Below the pieces are notes generated by a model. The model was given only the letters and a program-made list of their open reading frames with translations, searched no databases and had not been told where the DNA came from. A stretch of 64,000 bases of DNA from Capitulum mitella (Eukaryota > Arthropoda > Thecostraca > Pollicipedomorpha > Pollicipedidae): positions 11,057,501 to 11,121,500 of the forward strand of contig CP099848.1 of assembly GCA_030062745.1 (NCBI GenBank), written 5' to 3'. The translations under genes were made by a program, and so were the position numbers. Below are positions 24,587 to 35,345 of the stretch, in pieces. How positions within the stretch are numbered: the stretch's first letter is position 1; every line of letters starts with the position of its first letter.

Positions 24587-24698
24587 TTAGTAATGGTCAG
24601 GAACAGGCGCTGGATGTTGGTCATCGGCTGATTCACGTCTGAGGTTCCTGGACGTCATGGAGTTGGCCAGAAGCCCCAGGAAGACGCCATACACAACG
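24587..24698 (-). CDS. Candidate terminal exon of a membrane protein
   Basis: After a pyrimidine-rich stretch and GAGCAG (possible acceptor ending at 24699), the minus strand is open for 36 codons to a TAA at 24587. It reads VVYGVFLGLLANSMTSRNLR, then RRESADDQHPAPVPDHY before the stop. That is a hydrophobic helix followed by a polar tail, as in the last exon of a multi-pass membrane protein. The first 20 or so codons mostly end in G or C, matching the bias of the better-supported genes here. A second frame over the same DNA (24480-24647, closed by a GTGAGT donor) competes with it. No family is recognised and neighbouring exons were not found. Confidence 0.27.
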
Positions 24699-27600
24699 CT
24701 GCTCACAGAGGCGCGTTGTGGGAATATCGGGCATCATCCTCCCGAATCATTTTGCCGCGCGCAATAGCGAAAATTTTAGGCACGAGGAAATCAGTGATGA
24801 TTGTCACCGACGACTGGAACCAAGTGGCTTTTGTACAAAGGCAAACAGGAGAAGCAGCCTCGAAGCAAGTACTTTTACCGGTGGTCGCATCCTTTGCTTT
24901 TAGCGCCACAGAACAATTACGTTATATACATTTTGTCCCCTGTTCAATGTCAATGACAGTCGGCAACCTCTCAATATTTTACTGGATTTAAATAACGCTA
25001 GACGTGCGTTTAGCACAGCTTTCATGACTGCGTGTCATGACTGTGTGTGTCATGACTGCCATGACACACAGCACGGCCTGTGGCTTTCGATATATGGTGC
25101 AGGGCACAGCCGAGCAAAAGCTATGAAACAAGTACAAGATTGTAGAAGTACAAGAGTATTAAACAACTTCAAGCGCAAGCCGCAAACCGGGCACGAGTTA
25201 AAAAAAAAAATGGACTTAAAATGCATCAGGACAAGTAAACGGTACTTGACAATGTTGTTTCACGTCTCACTTGAACTCACCGTTGTCTTACGGTAAAACA
25301 AATATTCCCCGAGATATTTTAACATCGGCCAATTTTCCGTTCGGTGCTGTTCACGTCAGAGAATGCCTGATGCTCGTTCGAGTGTTCAACGGCATAATTT
25401 TTCCGGTGAATTCGGCATAATTCACGGTGAATAATTTTTAAGATGATTAGGGATGCATAATCACTGCTGGGGTCAGGTGACGCGGCGATACAAAGGGCAA
25501 TTTATTCTTTGGCAATCTAACCTTCCCTAACTGTTGAATTCTTTTCGAATCTTGACATTTTTTTTTTGTTCGTTGCTTTGAATGAAATTAACAAGTGAAC
25601 GACGCCTGCAATGTCATCAAGAAACGAAGCTCTTATGCTATGGTCTTTTGAAAACTAAGTCCATGAAATGGACTTGAAACACAAAATCACTATTATGCCT
25701 TTAGCTTCATCCGCGGGTCGAGCTGCAAAGAATGAAATGTTGGGGTTCCCCAGCTGCGATGATGGGTCGATTTTACACAGAAGATGCATCCTACCACCAC
25801 CACTGGTTTTGTACTCGGATCTACGCTACGCTATGTTACGGCTGAATGTTCTTTATAGGAATGAATCTTCTACAAGGAAAACGTAGGCAGCCGGAAGTCA
25901 AACATAGCCATTGAAAACAACAAGCGCATTCAGGAGCAAATTGATGTTGCGGTTTATTGTCTCAAACTTACTTGTTTCCACTACGAAAACCGTTGAAAAA
26001 AATCGGTCATTGCGTAGGACGCCGCCTGCACCTTTCTAAGATGTTCCTCGTCGGTGAGAACTGTTACTTCGCTCTTTCGCAAGCATGCTTTTGTTGTCTT
26101 TAAACATCTGATATTAGCCATTAATAGTTGGGGCATGGAGTAGCATGAAGCAGACGTTGCCGGCCCCGTAATGTGTGGCTGGTCACTCAAGTCACATCTG
26201 TTAGCTTCATATAAAGGATGTACAAATCTGTTTCAATGTACAACTTAGTATCCGTTTTCCCACAAATTTCCTGTCGTCGGTGGGTTCCTGTTTACCAAAC
26301 CGCCTGATGAGAGGCTGCCGCACAGAATCAGCCGACTGTTAAACTATTGGGTCATGATAAGAAGGCATTGGCTCTCAAAAATTAAGGCAATGTCTGTTAA
26401 AACACCGGTTTGTAACATGGAGGTAGAAAAGTAACATCAGGCATGTGGAACAGTGCAGTTATTAAGAATCGAAGGGGGTAAAAACGTGCTTTGCGCACTT
26501 TTAAAGAGTGAGATTTCATACATGGCAGTCACTCGGAAAAGTTCACATCGAGATGTTTGTCTTTCATTTTATCAACCTGTCAGTCAGTCAGCCTTCAGTC
26601 CAAGCTTCCGAGCTTTTAGCTTCCGAACGCGCCAGCCGATCCCGACCACGCAGGTTTCGAAGCGATTCGTGGCGTGAGGCACGTGCCACGTGGCGAGAAC
26701 CGGACCTCTGCGGAATTGAATTAATCACGGACACAGGTTAAGCGGCAGGTTCTGTTGACTCAAGATTTGTAAACAGCATGGACCCCACTCGCGGGTGCGT
26801 GCTTTTGTGGTCGACATCCACGTGCGGTCCACGTGGCGATCCAAAGGCACATGTTTTAATTCGGAATCAGGAGCCTCCGAGTGGCGTTGGAAGTGACCCA
26901 GACGTCTCAAATTTGGTGGGTAGATAGACCAGCTCTAGGGCTATCCAGCGACGCCGCTTAATGATGGGCATGGTCCAACAGGCCACGTGAAGCTCACGTA
27001 CGCTCCTTCTCCACCGCTGTTTTTCTCATGGGCCAATTGTCGGAACGCAAACGGCGCAGTTCGGTGCGATGACGATGGCTTGGAGAGGCGGACGAGCAGC
27101 TGGGCGATTAATTTGATGGATTCAGGTCGAAACGGGGGCGCAGCTTGCACGTGAAGCGCGAGGTGCCCAAGATAAACACATTCATTATCGCAAAACTACT
27201 ACCGCTGGAATGCTGAACATTGACGGGCAGGAGCAAGTGACACGTGCCATTCGATACATGTGGCTGTTTTGCACGCCAGTAGATTCAGCCTTGTGAGTGC
27301 GGGACGCACGTGCTGAGTTGTACCCGTTTGCCATTCAGGCCTTCAGTTTGGGAACCGCTGATGCTGGACGCGCCAAAGTTCGTGGCGAGCTGCAGTCACA
27401 AACGCCATTCAGGGCAAACAAGAATTCGGGCATCGGTGGCAAGGTATCACACATTTGAACTTGCATTTCGTGGGACTTTGGGATCCTCCGTTTGCTGAGA
27501 GGTGAACGATCCATTTTTTTCTACCAACATGACGAGGACGGCAGATGTTTTGTAGGGGGAATGCTAACACTAAGTGGGTGCACAAGTCCGCATACGATAC

Positions 27601-28599
27601 AAAGCTTCGATTTCGACTCCAAGTCAAGCGTGCAACGCGTTCGTTTGCCTCTAGTTTAAATTTAGATAGATATATTTAAGTGCGGTCACTGATTCTTCTG
27701 ACGAAGAGATGTTAAGTTCTACGGAATGGTTGGGACTTCATAACACGAAACGACCATTTTTCTCACGCAAAACGCAATAAAACTTGATCACTCAGCGACT
27801 GAGAAAACATGGCATCCCGATTCATGTTTTTTTTTAGATTATTAGTATTTCCACCAAAATTTGTTTCTATTTCTACCGTCTTTAAGGCCATGTTACAGGT
27901 TTAAATCTAACTAAACCTTGAATAATTTCAAGACGCTTTCCTGATTGTTGATGATGCAATTTAAGCATCATCTGTGAATAACATTCAGGCAAGTAGTCAA
28001 ACAAGCAAACATTCGGGACTCTGGTTATTATGGACTGTACGAATGCGTTCACAAGGAAACCCTCGAAAAAGGGTGTAGTTGGCTCGAATGGATCCAAAAA
28101 TAGAACGTTTACACTCATGACCCGGAAGGATTCAGGCCTGACTGTGCCTAAGCGTGACGAAGCCGGTCATCGGGAATGGGGAGCTCGTTAGCAGTATTCC
28201 AGGGCTTGTTGGATTGTATTTTGGTGCTGAATGAAGTCTTGATAACGCGTGTAACCTGATTAAGCTGGAACTTATTTTATGCGATGCGAATGAAGGGTGA
28301 ATCCGTGGCGATGACCAAACAATAAATAGCGGTGCCAAACAAAATCAACAGTTATCACTACAGCAGCTGCATACTAGGCCGTGGGTTTGTGTGCGACATT
28401 TAATCGTGACTTTTTGGATAAGAAGAGCGGGGCGAATGATCTCATATGCTTGTTGAATGATACAGCATACTGTTTGTTAGCTGTCGGTCACATGAGGTGA
28501 GATCAATTGGTTACAAAGTCGAATGTACGTCAAAATGAATATGAAATACATTTTCCATTCACTTCTGGTGAAGCATAATGGGTATACATTTCAATTTAT
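24699..28599. other. AT-rich stretch without recognised genes
   Basis: Short open frames such as 26941-27150 (-, 69 codons) lack support. A palindromic GGCACGTGCC lies near 26680. No repeats of note. Confidence 0.4.
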
Positions 28600-29430
28600 G
28601 CTCGTGAAGGGTTTAAGGCGTCACAACCTCACGTGACCCGACATGACCTGATACCATTTCAAAGGTTACTTGTCACTTGGGACGCCATCGAATTTCACGA
28701 AATGTTTTAAGACAACGTATGAAGTTGGTTTGAAGTGTTACATTTCATCAGTTTCTGAGATACAAACGACAGTGCATGTGGCCTAGATTAACCTTGCATG
28801 AATGTTTTGACCATAAGAGCCCTTGTTTTAGTAACTTCAGGCCAATTTTATGGTCGCCGATGTGTTCCAGTACTTTTTGTTTTGTACTACCGCGATGTTT
28901 CGAACCATACAGAGACATCTTTCCTCCTACCGTTCTTGACTTGACCTGACCTGTCATGTCGTTTACTTCCATGTCATTCAAAAAACACATTCATGCTTAC
29001 AGCGATCAAATCGCGTTTGTTTGACATTCGCACCTTCATCCAATCACGAAATTCGAATGTTGTAAAATCTGACCTAAGTTGACCTGATATAACCTGAAAC
29101 AATCTTAATTTTTTCTTCTGGTAAAAGTTGCGATATCTGACCGAACCATTTGCAATGATGATTCCAAAACGTATGTCTGAAGTAACTTTACTGGATCCAT
29201 TTTCGACATAAATAAGTGTGATATTCCAATGGCTGTTGACTTGACCTGGCATGATCTGAGGAGTAGCAGATTATTTTTTGGACAATGAAAAAACACTTCT
29301 GGCCCCTTTTTGGACTGTTAAGTAATCAAGACCAGTTTATGGGACCATCATATTTGCTTTTATTGCCCACAGATTTTGAGCGTCATGGCATGGCTTGATT
29401 CGTCTCTTCATCCTAAATTGATAATTCAGG
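28600..29430. repeat. Degenerate tandem, about 155-bp unit, with TGACCT words
   Basis: Clusters of TGACCTGACATGACCTGA-like text recur near 28625, 28935, 29075 and 29235, with weaker ones near 28775 and 29388, a spacing of roughly 140-160 bp. TGACCT is the reverse complement of the nuclear-receptor half-site AGGTCA. Copies are old and diverged. Confidence 0.45.
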
Positions 29431-30879
29431 GTCAATAAATATGCGTTCATTCTTTATACAACATGACGACTTTTCCATTGGTGTCACTCTCATCTCCGTA
29501 GCTCTCGTACGTCTCGAAATCATGGGTGTCTCGAGAACCCCTCCTCTCTCCCAGTATGCGAACGGCGATTCGGACACTCGTGAGTGCTCGGGTTAACGAA
29601 GCAGTCTCCGCAAGATATCGAAGTCTTGACTTTGCTGTTTCTTCCTGACATTTGAAGACCGCCATCAGCCATGAACGTCCACAGCTTACGTAAAAGTCAC
29701 ACTGAAAACAATGATGTTCATATTTACTTACAGCTTTAAACCAAAAGTGCTGCATTCACCGACTGAGAGTGCATCACTTAAAGACAACGTATCCCCAAAG
29801 GAAAGGTGTACCGAACCATGTTTACATGTGAACTGAACCCTCGCTATTCGTGGCTTCGTCATTCCCCGGTTTGCGCAGGTATTTGTATGTTTTTTGGGAA
29901 GGGGAATTAATTTAAAAAGTCACGGGAAGATATCTCCTGCATTTTTTTCACAGCGGAAGTCGTCTCTAAAGGTCTATTTTGCTTTTATTGTATGTTTCCA
30001 GTAAAAATACAGTTCTTTACGCGTATGCTGTGTAGTTAGTATGTTACGTTATGTTATGTCACGGCACAGGAAACACACATTCTACGGTATGAACAAATCT
30101 CCCGCCGTTTCCTCACAATGAGAGCTTGCCTGAGATTGGCTCAGATGGTCATTTTACTGGTACAAAGGTTCACTGGTACAAAGATCCCTTTGTATGCGCC
30201 TACACGTCATGTTTTTTCCTTATCCTATAGGTCAGCAAAGACCGGGCCCAATCATAGGCCTAGAGTATTTTTTCTGGGTATGCGACTGGCTCGCGTTGAG
30301 TAGGGGTAAGTATCACTCAATGCCAATTGACACGAGCGGTGCTACCTGCCGTTTTTTATGTATCTGTGCAATTTGCCAGGAAATATTACTGCGTAGCTGT
30401 GCCTTGAAATGTATTTACTGGCCCCGTAGAGGGTCCACGGACGATGGAAATAATTCATCAGCGAATAATGGATAATGGAATAATAATCAATAATGGAAAT
30501 TCATCAGCGAAAATAGTGTTTTTTGGGGGGGAAGGTCCGGTCTATTTGCGGAAGTGTCTTATTTGCGCAGGCAATTCGGTACATAACCCCAGCGAACAGA
30601 GGGTGCTCACGGCATTGTTGCTTTTGTTGTTGAAGCTCGAGGATCTACGGATTACTGCCATACCAAAGAGACATGCTCCTAACAATTTGCAAAGAATCTC
30701 CGTGCATGCATTACGGTTTACAATTAAACCTGACACTTTTCGTCATGGCTTACCGTTCCAGAGGCTACCATATACATCCCTTGCTGATCGGTTTAAGAAC
30801 TGCTGCTATCTTGACTGGCCAGTGTACGGGGTCCCTTTGTCTCGGCCTACCATTGAAAGGATTGCCTCCTCGTTGGCCA
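29431..30879. other. No gene recognised
   Basis: A short AATAATGGA-type tandem lies at 30443-30500. A 155-codon plus frame (30444-30911) has no coding bias or family match. Confidence 0.4.
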
Positions 30880-31345
30880 ACCAGTACAAGCAATCTCTCC
30901 GTTTCATGTAGCCAATACCTGGGCCCCTCCATCTTGACTAGCCTGTCTCGACTGACCAGTACATGGATTACTTTCGTCTCGGCTGGCTAAGACTGAGAAT
31001 CCCTCGTTTCAGCTAATGAGTACAGGATATCTCTTTGTCTCGGCTCCCTTCAGCTAACCAGCACGGGAATTCCATCCGTGTCGGCTGACCAACACAGGAA
31101 GTCCTTTCGCGTCACCTGACTAAGACAGGGACTCTCTCCGTCTCGGCTGGTCAGCACAGTGAGCTGCGTTTCAGAGCACTCCCTCCGTTGTAGTTCTCGC
31201 CTCAGCTAGCCAACGCAGGGACTGCAGTTTCGGCTGACCAGCTCGGGTATTCCCTCGGCCTCGGCTGACCAGCTCCGGGATTCCCCTGCCTCGGCTGACC
31301 AGCTCGGACACTCCCTCAGTCCGCGCTGACCAGTGCGGGACCGCT
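30880..31345. repeat. Minisatellite, about 31-bp unit, decaying leftward
   Basis: TCGGCTGACCAGCTCGG plus about 14 bp recurs. The last four units before the GC core (31225-31340) are close matches, while those toward 30880 are spread out and diverged. Confidence 0.6.
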
Positions 31346-31504
31346 GGGCCTGCCGCCACGCCCGGGAGTCTCCCGCCACAGACTGCGTGGCCTCGGGCCG
31401 ACAGCAGAACGGAGCCCGCCACCCGCGCGCCATTCACGGCCAGGAAAACGGCCAGCGGGCGGTCGTATCGGACCATCGGCTGGCGACGGCTCAGCAGGTC
31501 CTCC
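31346..31504. other. Small GC/CpG-rich core between two arrays
   Basis: About 130 bp of CpG-dense sequence with a 31-bp array on the left and a 36-bp array on the right, of unrelated sequence. Confidence 0.4.
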
Positions 31505-31890
31505 AGCGACAGTCACCGGCAAAACAGGTCATCCTCCTCCGCCAATAGTCACCGGCAGAATAGGTCCTCCTCCTGCACTGACAGTCACCGGCAGAACAGG
31601 TCCTCCTCCTCCTCCACTGACAGTTGCCGGTAGAACAGATCCTCCTCCACTAACAGTCACCAGCAGAACAGGTCCTCCTTCTCCACTGACAGTCACCGGC
31701 AGAAAAGGCCCTCCTCCTCCACTGACGGTCACTGACAGAACAGGTCCTCCTCCTGCATCGACAGTCGCCGGCAGAAAAGGTCCTCCTCCTCCACTGACAG
31801 TCACTGGCAGAACAGGTCCTCCTCCAGCGACAATCACTGGCAGAACAGGTCCTCCTCCTCCACTGACAGTCAACGGCAGAGGAGGTGACT
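31505..31890. repeat. Minisatellite, 36-bp unit, open on the minus strand
   Basis: The word AGGTCCTCC (once AGATCCTCC) recurs at 31562, 31598, 31637, 31670, 31706, 31742, 31778, 31814 and 31847. The spacings are 36, 39, 33, 36, 36, 36, 36 and 33, all multiples of three. The minus strand is therefore open for 114 codons (31529-31873) as a 12-residue GGGGPVLPVTVS repeat. Decayed units continue to about 31990. Slippage of TCC triplets could explain the frame conservation, so coding is unproven. Confidence 0.6.
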
Positions 31891-32159
31891 CTCGAGATCC
31901 GACATAACCGTCCTCCTCTTACGTTGGCCTTCAGCTACCGAACAGGTCCTCCTTCTTGAACAAACATGAGATGGGCAGGTCCTCTCCTTTAATAGTCACG
32001 TGCCAGATGCATGTTCTCCCTTCAGATGGACTGGTTAGACACTGTTGTTGAATAAAGCCGACGCGTACAAATGAAGTGAGGGGCTCCTACATCATCAGTA
32101 TAATTGAATCTGACGTCCATGGACAGCCCTGGGCCGAATTTCGAAACCGCGTGCATGGA

Positions 32160-32665
32160 GACTTCGAAGCTCCATGAGGTGCCGCCGGGCGAGTTTGGTC
32201 AAGGCTCGGAGTTCCTCGACGCCACGCCGTGACCGGACCAGCCTGCGCCCGGCGGCGCCACAGGCGGGCGGCAGGCTGAGGCGCCGCCGAGCGGCCGGTC
32301 ACGTGGCCGTCCGCCTGCGAGATGTGAGTCAGCCGTGCGCAGCTGGCCGGCCCGGTCACACCTGACTGAGTCAGCCGCCCGCGCGCCACCTGTGCCCACT
32401 GTGGGGGTGGTGCGTCGGCCGACCGCCGCCGCGAGCGATGCGTCACCAGCTGGCGGCGAGCAGCGGCGCACCTGTGCCGACGCGGCACCTGTCAGCGCAC
32501 CGCCGCCGCCGACGCGCCGCCGAGGTCAGCTGCATGGCGATGCGGTAGAGCAAAGCGCGGCGTACTACGGCGGCCGTCGGCTTCGACGCATTACTCACCG
32601 CCCGCGGCCTTTGGCTCGCGATGCATGCCGCCGCTGACGTGCCCTGCAGTGCACTTGCATGACGC
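32160..32665. other. GC/CpG-rich block
   Basis: CpG-dense island of about 0.5 kb, open in several frames on both strands. It surrounds the 3' side of the candidate minus-strand first exon at 32599-32668 and could be its CpG-island promoter and first intron. Confidence 0.4.
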
Positions 32666-32668
32666 CAT
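32599..32668 (-). CDS. Candidate first coding exon with GTGAGT donor
   Basis: On the minus strand an ATG in good context (GAAATGG, at 32668) opens 23 codons, MASCKCTAGHVSGGMHREPK and then AAG, and ends in a consensus donor (GGGCG followed by GTGAGT) at the edge of a CpG island. The exon would end in phase 1. No homology is recognised and downstream exons were not traced. It is listed because start context, island and donor coincide. Confidence 0.25.
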
Positions 32669-33499
32669 TTCTGAGACGCGCTCATGAGTTCTGTGACGGG
32701 TGACGCGGCCCGTGGGGCCAGGAGCCCGGGCTGTCGGATATTTGTAGTATGTTACTGTACGAACCGACCGGGTGCGTACGCCAATGAGAGAGCTCGCAGC
32801 ATGTGACGTTACGCAGTACTTTCCAACGTCAGCACAAGAAAACCAGTTGATCATTTTCCAGTGTCACAGGCATGCCGAACCTTCACGGGCCAAATCAGCT
32901 GCTGTCGGTATGGGATGTGTGTACGAGCCAGGTGTGAAAAGCTTGCTATGACGCGCCAGATAAACGTCCAGACATCCGACGATGACTGTGTAAGCAGACG
33001 ACGACGGCTCGCTTACAGAAACGTGACGCAAATTTAAAGGACTCAGGTAAGCATGGAAGAAAACGTTTTCGCTCCAAAAATAACTATGCATGCCTTGCGG
33101 GCTTAGCATTTTGTCATGCTAAAATACTACGCACGTGAATTCTGTGAAGAAACGCTCGAAGAGTCCAGTACTGCGGCGAAGCCACTCCTCGTCTGAAGAT
33201 AATGTCTGATCTAGCGGTTCATGCTTGACTTGAGCGCATCGTGCTTGACTTGAGGGCACAACGTTTAATCTAAGCGCGGCATGGTTGACATGGGCAGTCA
33301 AGGTTGACTTGAGTGCTTCGCACACTGATTGACACGTGGTGTTTGCGATGCTCTCTACGAAAGACGCTAACCGCAAAACCAGACTGACCACACGCGAACC
33401 GTTCGTCCGCAGCGCACGGCTGCCGGTCCCTAGCTGCAGACCCCACTCAGAGCCATTACAGGAGCAGAAAAGAATGCGCTCCAGGCCACCATTGACCTG
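32669..33499. other. No gene recognised
   Basis: Around 33195-33315 a TTGACTTGAGCGCA-like word recurs about five times with irregular 20-35-bp spacing. Nothing else is seen. Confidence 0.4.
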
Positions 33500-33800
33500 T
33501 CATAGGAGAATTATCGAGATAACGTGGCCAGAATCACGTGCAACAGGCCGTCGGTCACGCAGCGCCGGACCGAGACGCCCGCCTCGAGCTGGCGGCGCGC
33601 CTTCGTCGACGACTCGGTCCCCACTGCCGTCGGGCGACGCCGAGTCGCCAGCGATGGCGAGCCGTCCCCCACGGCTGGGTCGCCAGCGGCCGCTGCTGCT
33701 GAGTCGCTATCGGCGGCCGATGGGCCGCGCCTCCTCGGCCGTCCAGCAGGATGGATATTCGCCTCGCTTTCGAGCTGTCGAGGTTTGCTGTGACGACACG
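33500..33800. other. GC/CpG-rich block
   Basis: CpG-dense patch, strongest at 33540-33780, open in two plus frames. No array flanks it and no gene is called. Confidence 0.35.
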
Positions 33801-34378
33801 AATACGAGCAGTGCGTTATGAGTAAAGTAAAAAAGGCAAAACTTACATACAGGCGTGTGTCACAAACCGAGCAAACGTGGTCGTTTTTTATAAGGCTATC
33901 ATCAGGCCAGGCGTTCCCCGAAGCATGCCGTCTAACCAGTCTGTGCCATGTTCAGGGGAACCGTCCGCCTATGTTTTCATGGGCTGGATCGTCGGGGACA
34001 TGCCGCCGGTGGCTTTGGTGAGTATATTTCTGAGATGGCCCGAAGTAATGAAGTCTTTTGGTTCGCTGGCGTGTATGAAGCCATGCAGAATCATGAAGTT
34101 ATCATGCATGAGTTCTCGTCCATGAATGTCCTCGAACCTTATTGTGCAGGCTTCACAACGAAGGTTTCGTTCGAAATGAATGAGATAGTTCCCAAAATTT
34201 TATTGCCAGATGTAACACAAAGGTCATAAATAATCCTTGCATATCTGATATGTATATTTAAATGCGACCCATTGGCAGTCTATCAAAGACTGGAGTTCAC
34301 CAGAGATGATCAAACGCTTGGTTAAACAGGCAGGAGGTTGACGAAAACACGGTGTCGCACGTCAGTATGTTTCACAGT
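33801..34378. other. No gene seen
   Basis: Mixed composition without repeats or a supported coding frame. Confidence 0.4.
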
Positions 34379-34400
34379 ATATATATATACACACACACAC

Positions 34401-34431
<31 letters not shown>

Positions 34432-34432
34432 A

Positions 34433-34469
<37 letters not shown>

Positions 34470-34475
34470 TATATC
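34379..34475. repeat. Compound (TA)n/(CA)n/(TG)n microsatellite
   Basis: TA repeats, then CA repeats, TA repeats, TG repeats, a GACGA spacer and TA repeats again. The CA and TG tracts are inverted copies around the TA centre, so the segment could fold into a hairpin. Confidence 0.9.
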
Positions 34476-34779
34476 GTCCAGCGGTCCATTCTTGGCGTTA
34501 CTAACGCTATGACGGAGAAGGCTAGTTGCGACATCTCTTAATCACGCTGCGAGTACGAGACAGAGGAAAATATATTTTCCGTAAATCCTGAAAATTCAAA
34601 AAGCCCAGAGAAAGAATGCAGCATTTTGCAAAGGGCAGTCAATTGCCCGAGGAGGCGCAGAATACCAGACAGAAGGGCGTCAAAGCTGACCGAGAAATTG
34701 CCACATCCAAGGGGCCCTTGAATTGAAAAGAACTTCATATGAATACATAAGGGCGCCCTGGGACATACTGGCCGGTGTC

Positions 34780-35055
34780 CTGGGAAAGACCAGAAGTGTC
34801 CCCAGTGACACTGGCCTGTGTCACGGACGGACTGGCCGATGCACCGGGCTGTCCTTGGCAGACTGGCCAGTGTACTGGGTCGTCCTAGGACAGACTGACC
34901 GGTGTACCGGGACATCCCGGGACGGACTGACCGATGTCCCGGGGACGTCCCGGGACAGACTGACCGGTGTACTGGGACGTTCCGGGACGGACTGACCGGT
35001 GTACTGGGACGTCCCGGGACGGACTGACCGGTGTCAAGGGGACGTCCCAGGAAGG
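34780..35055. repeat. Minisatellite, about 32-bp unit, decaying leftward
   Basis: Unit starts at 34919, 34952, 34984 and 35016 (spacings 33, 32, 32), each with GGACTGACCGGTGT and a GGGACGTCCC-like palindrome. Units near 35000, next to the GC core, are the most alike. Those near 34800 are diverged. Confidence 0.65.
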
Positions 35056-35345
35056 AACGGCCGGGTGTCGGTGGCCCGGACCGTCGGCTCGTCTCGGGGT
35101 CGCCGCTGCCGGGCGCCGTGCAGGGCATTCTCGGCAAGGCCAGGCGGCTGCAGAGGGCGACAGAAATAGCCGGCCGGGCGCGGCGTATGATCAGGCGCCG
35201 GCCGCCCCTGCCGCCGACCTGCCGCAGCTAGACCCGGCCCGCACCGGGCAACCCCAGCCGGCAGGACCGGTCCGGCATGGCAGACCGGCCCCATCCTTTG
35301 GCTGCAGCGGGAGACTGAGGGCACCGGACGGTGTGCAGACCGTCT
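35056..35345. other. GC/CpG-rich core
   Basis: CpG-dense block directly following the 32-bp array. It contains GCGACAGAAATAGCC (35157-35171), one base different from the word in the core at 8.67 kb. Confidence 0.4.
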
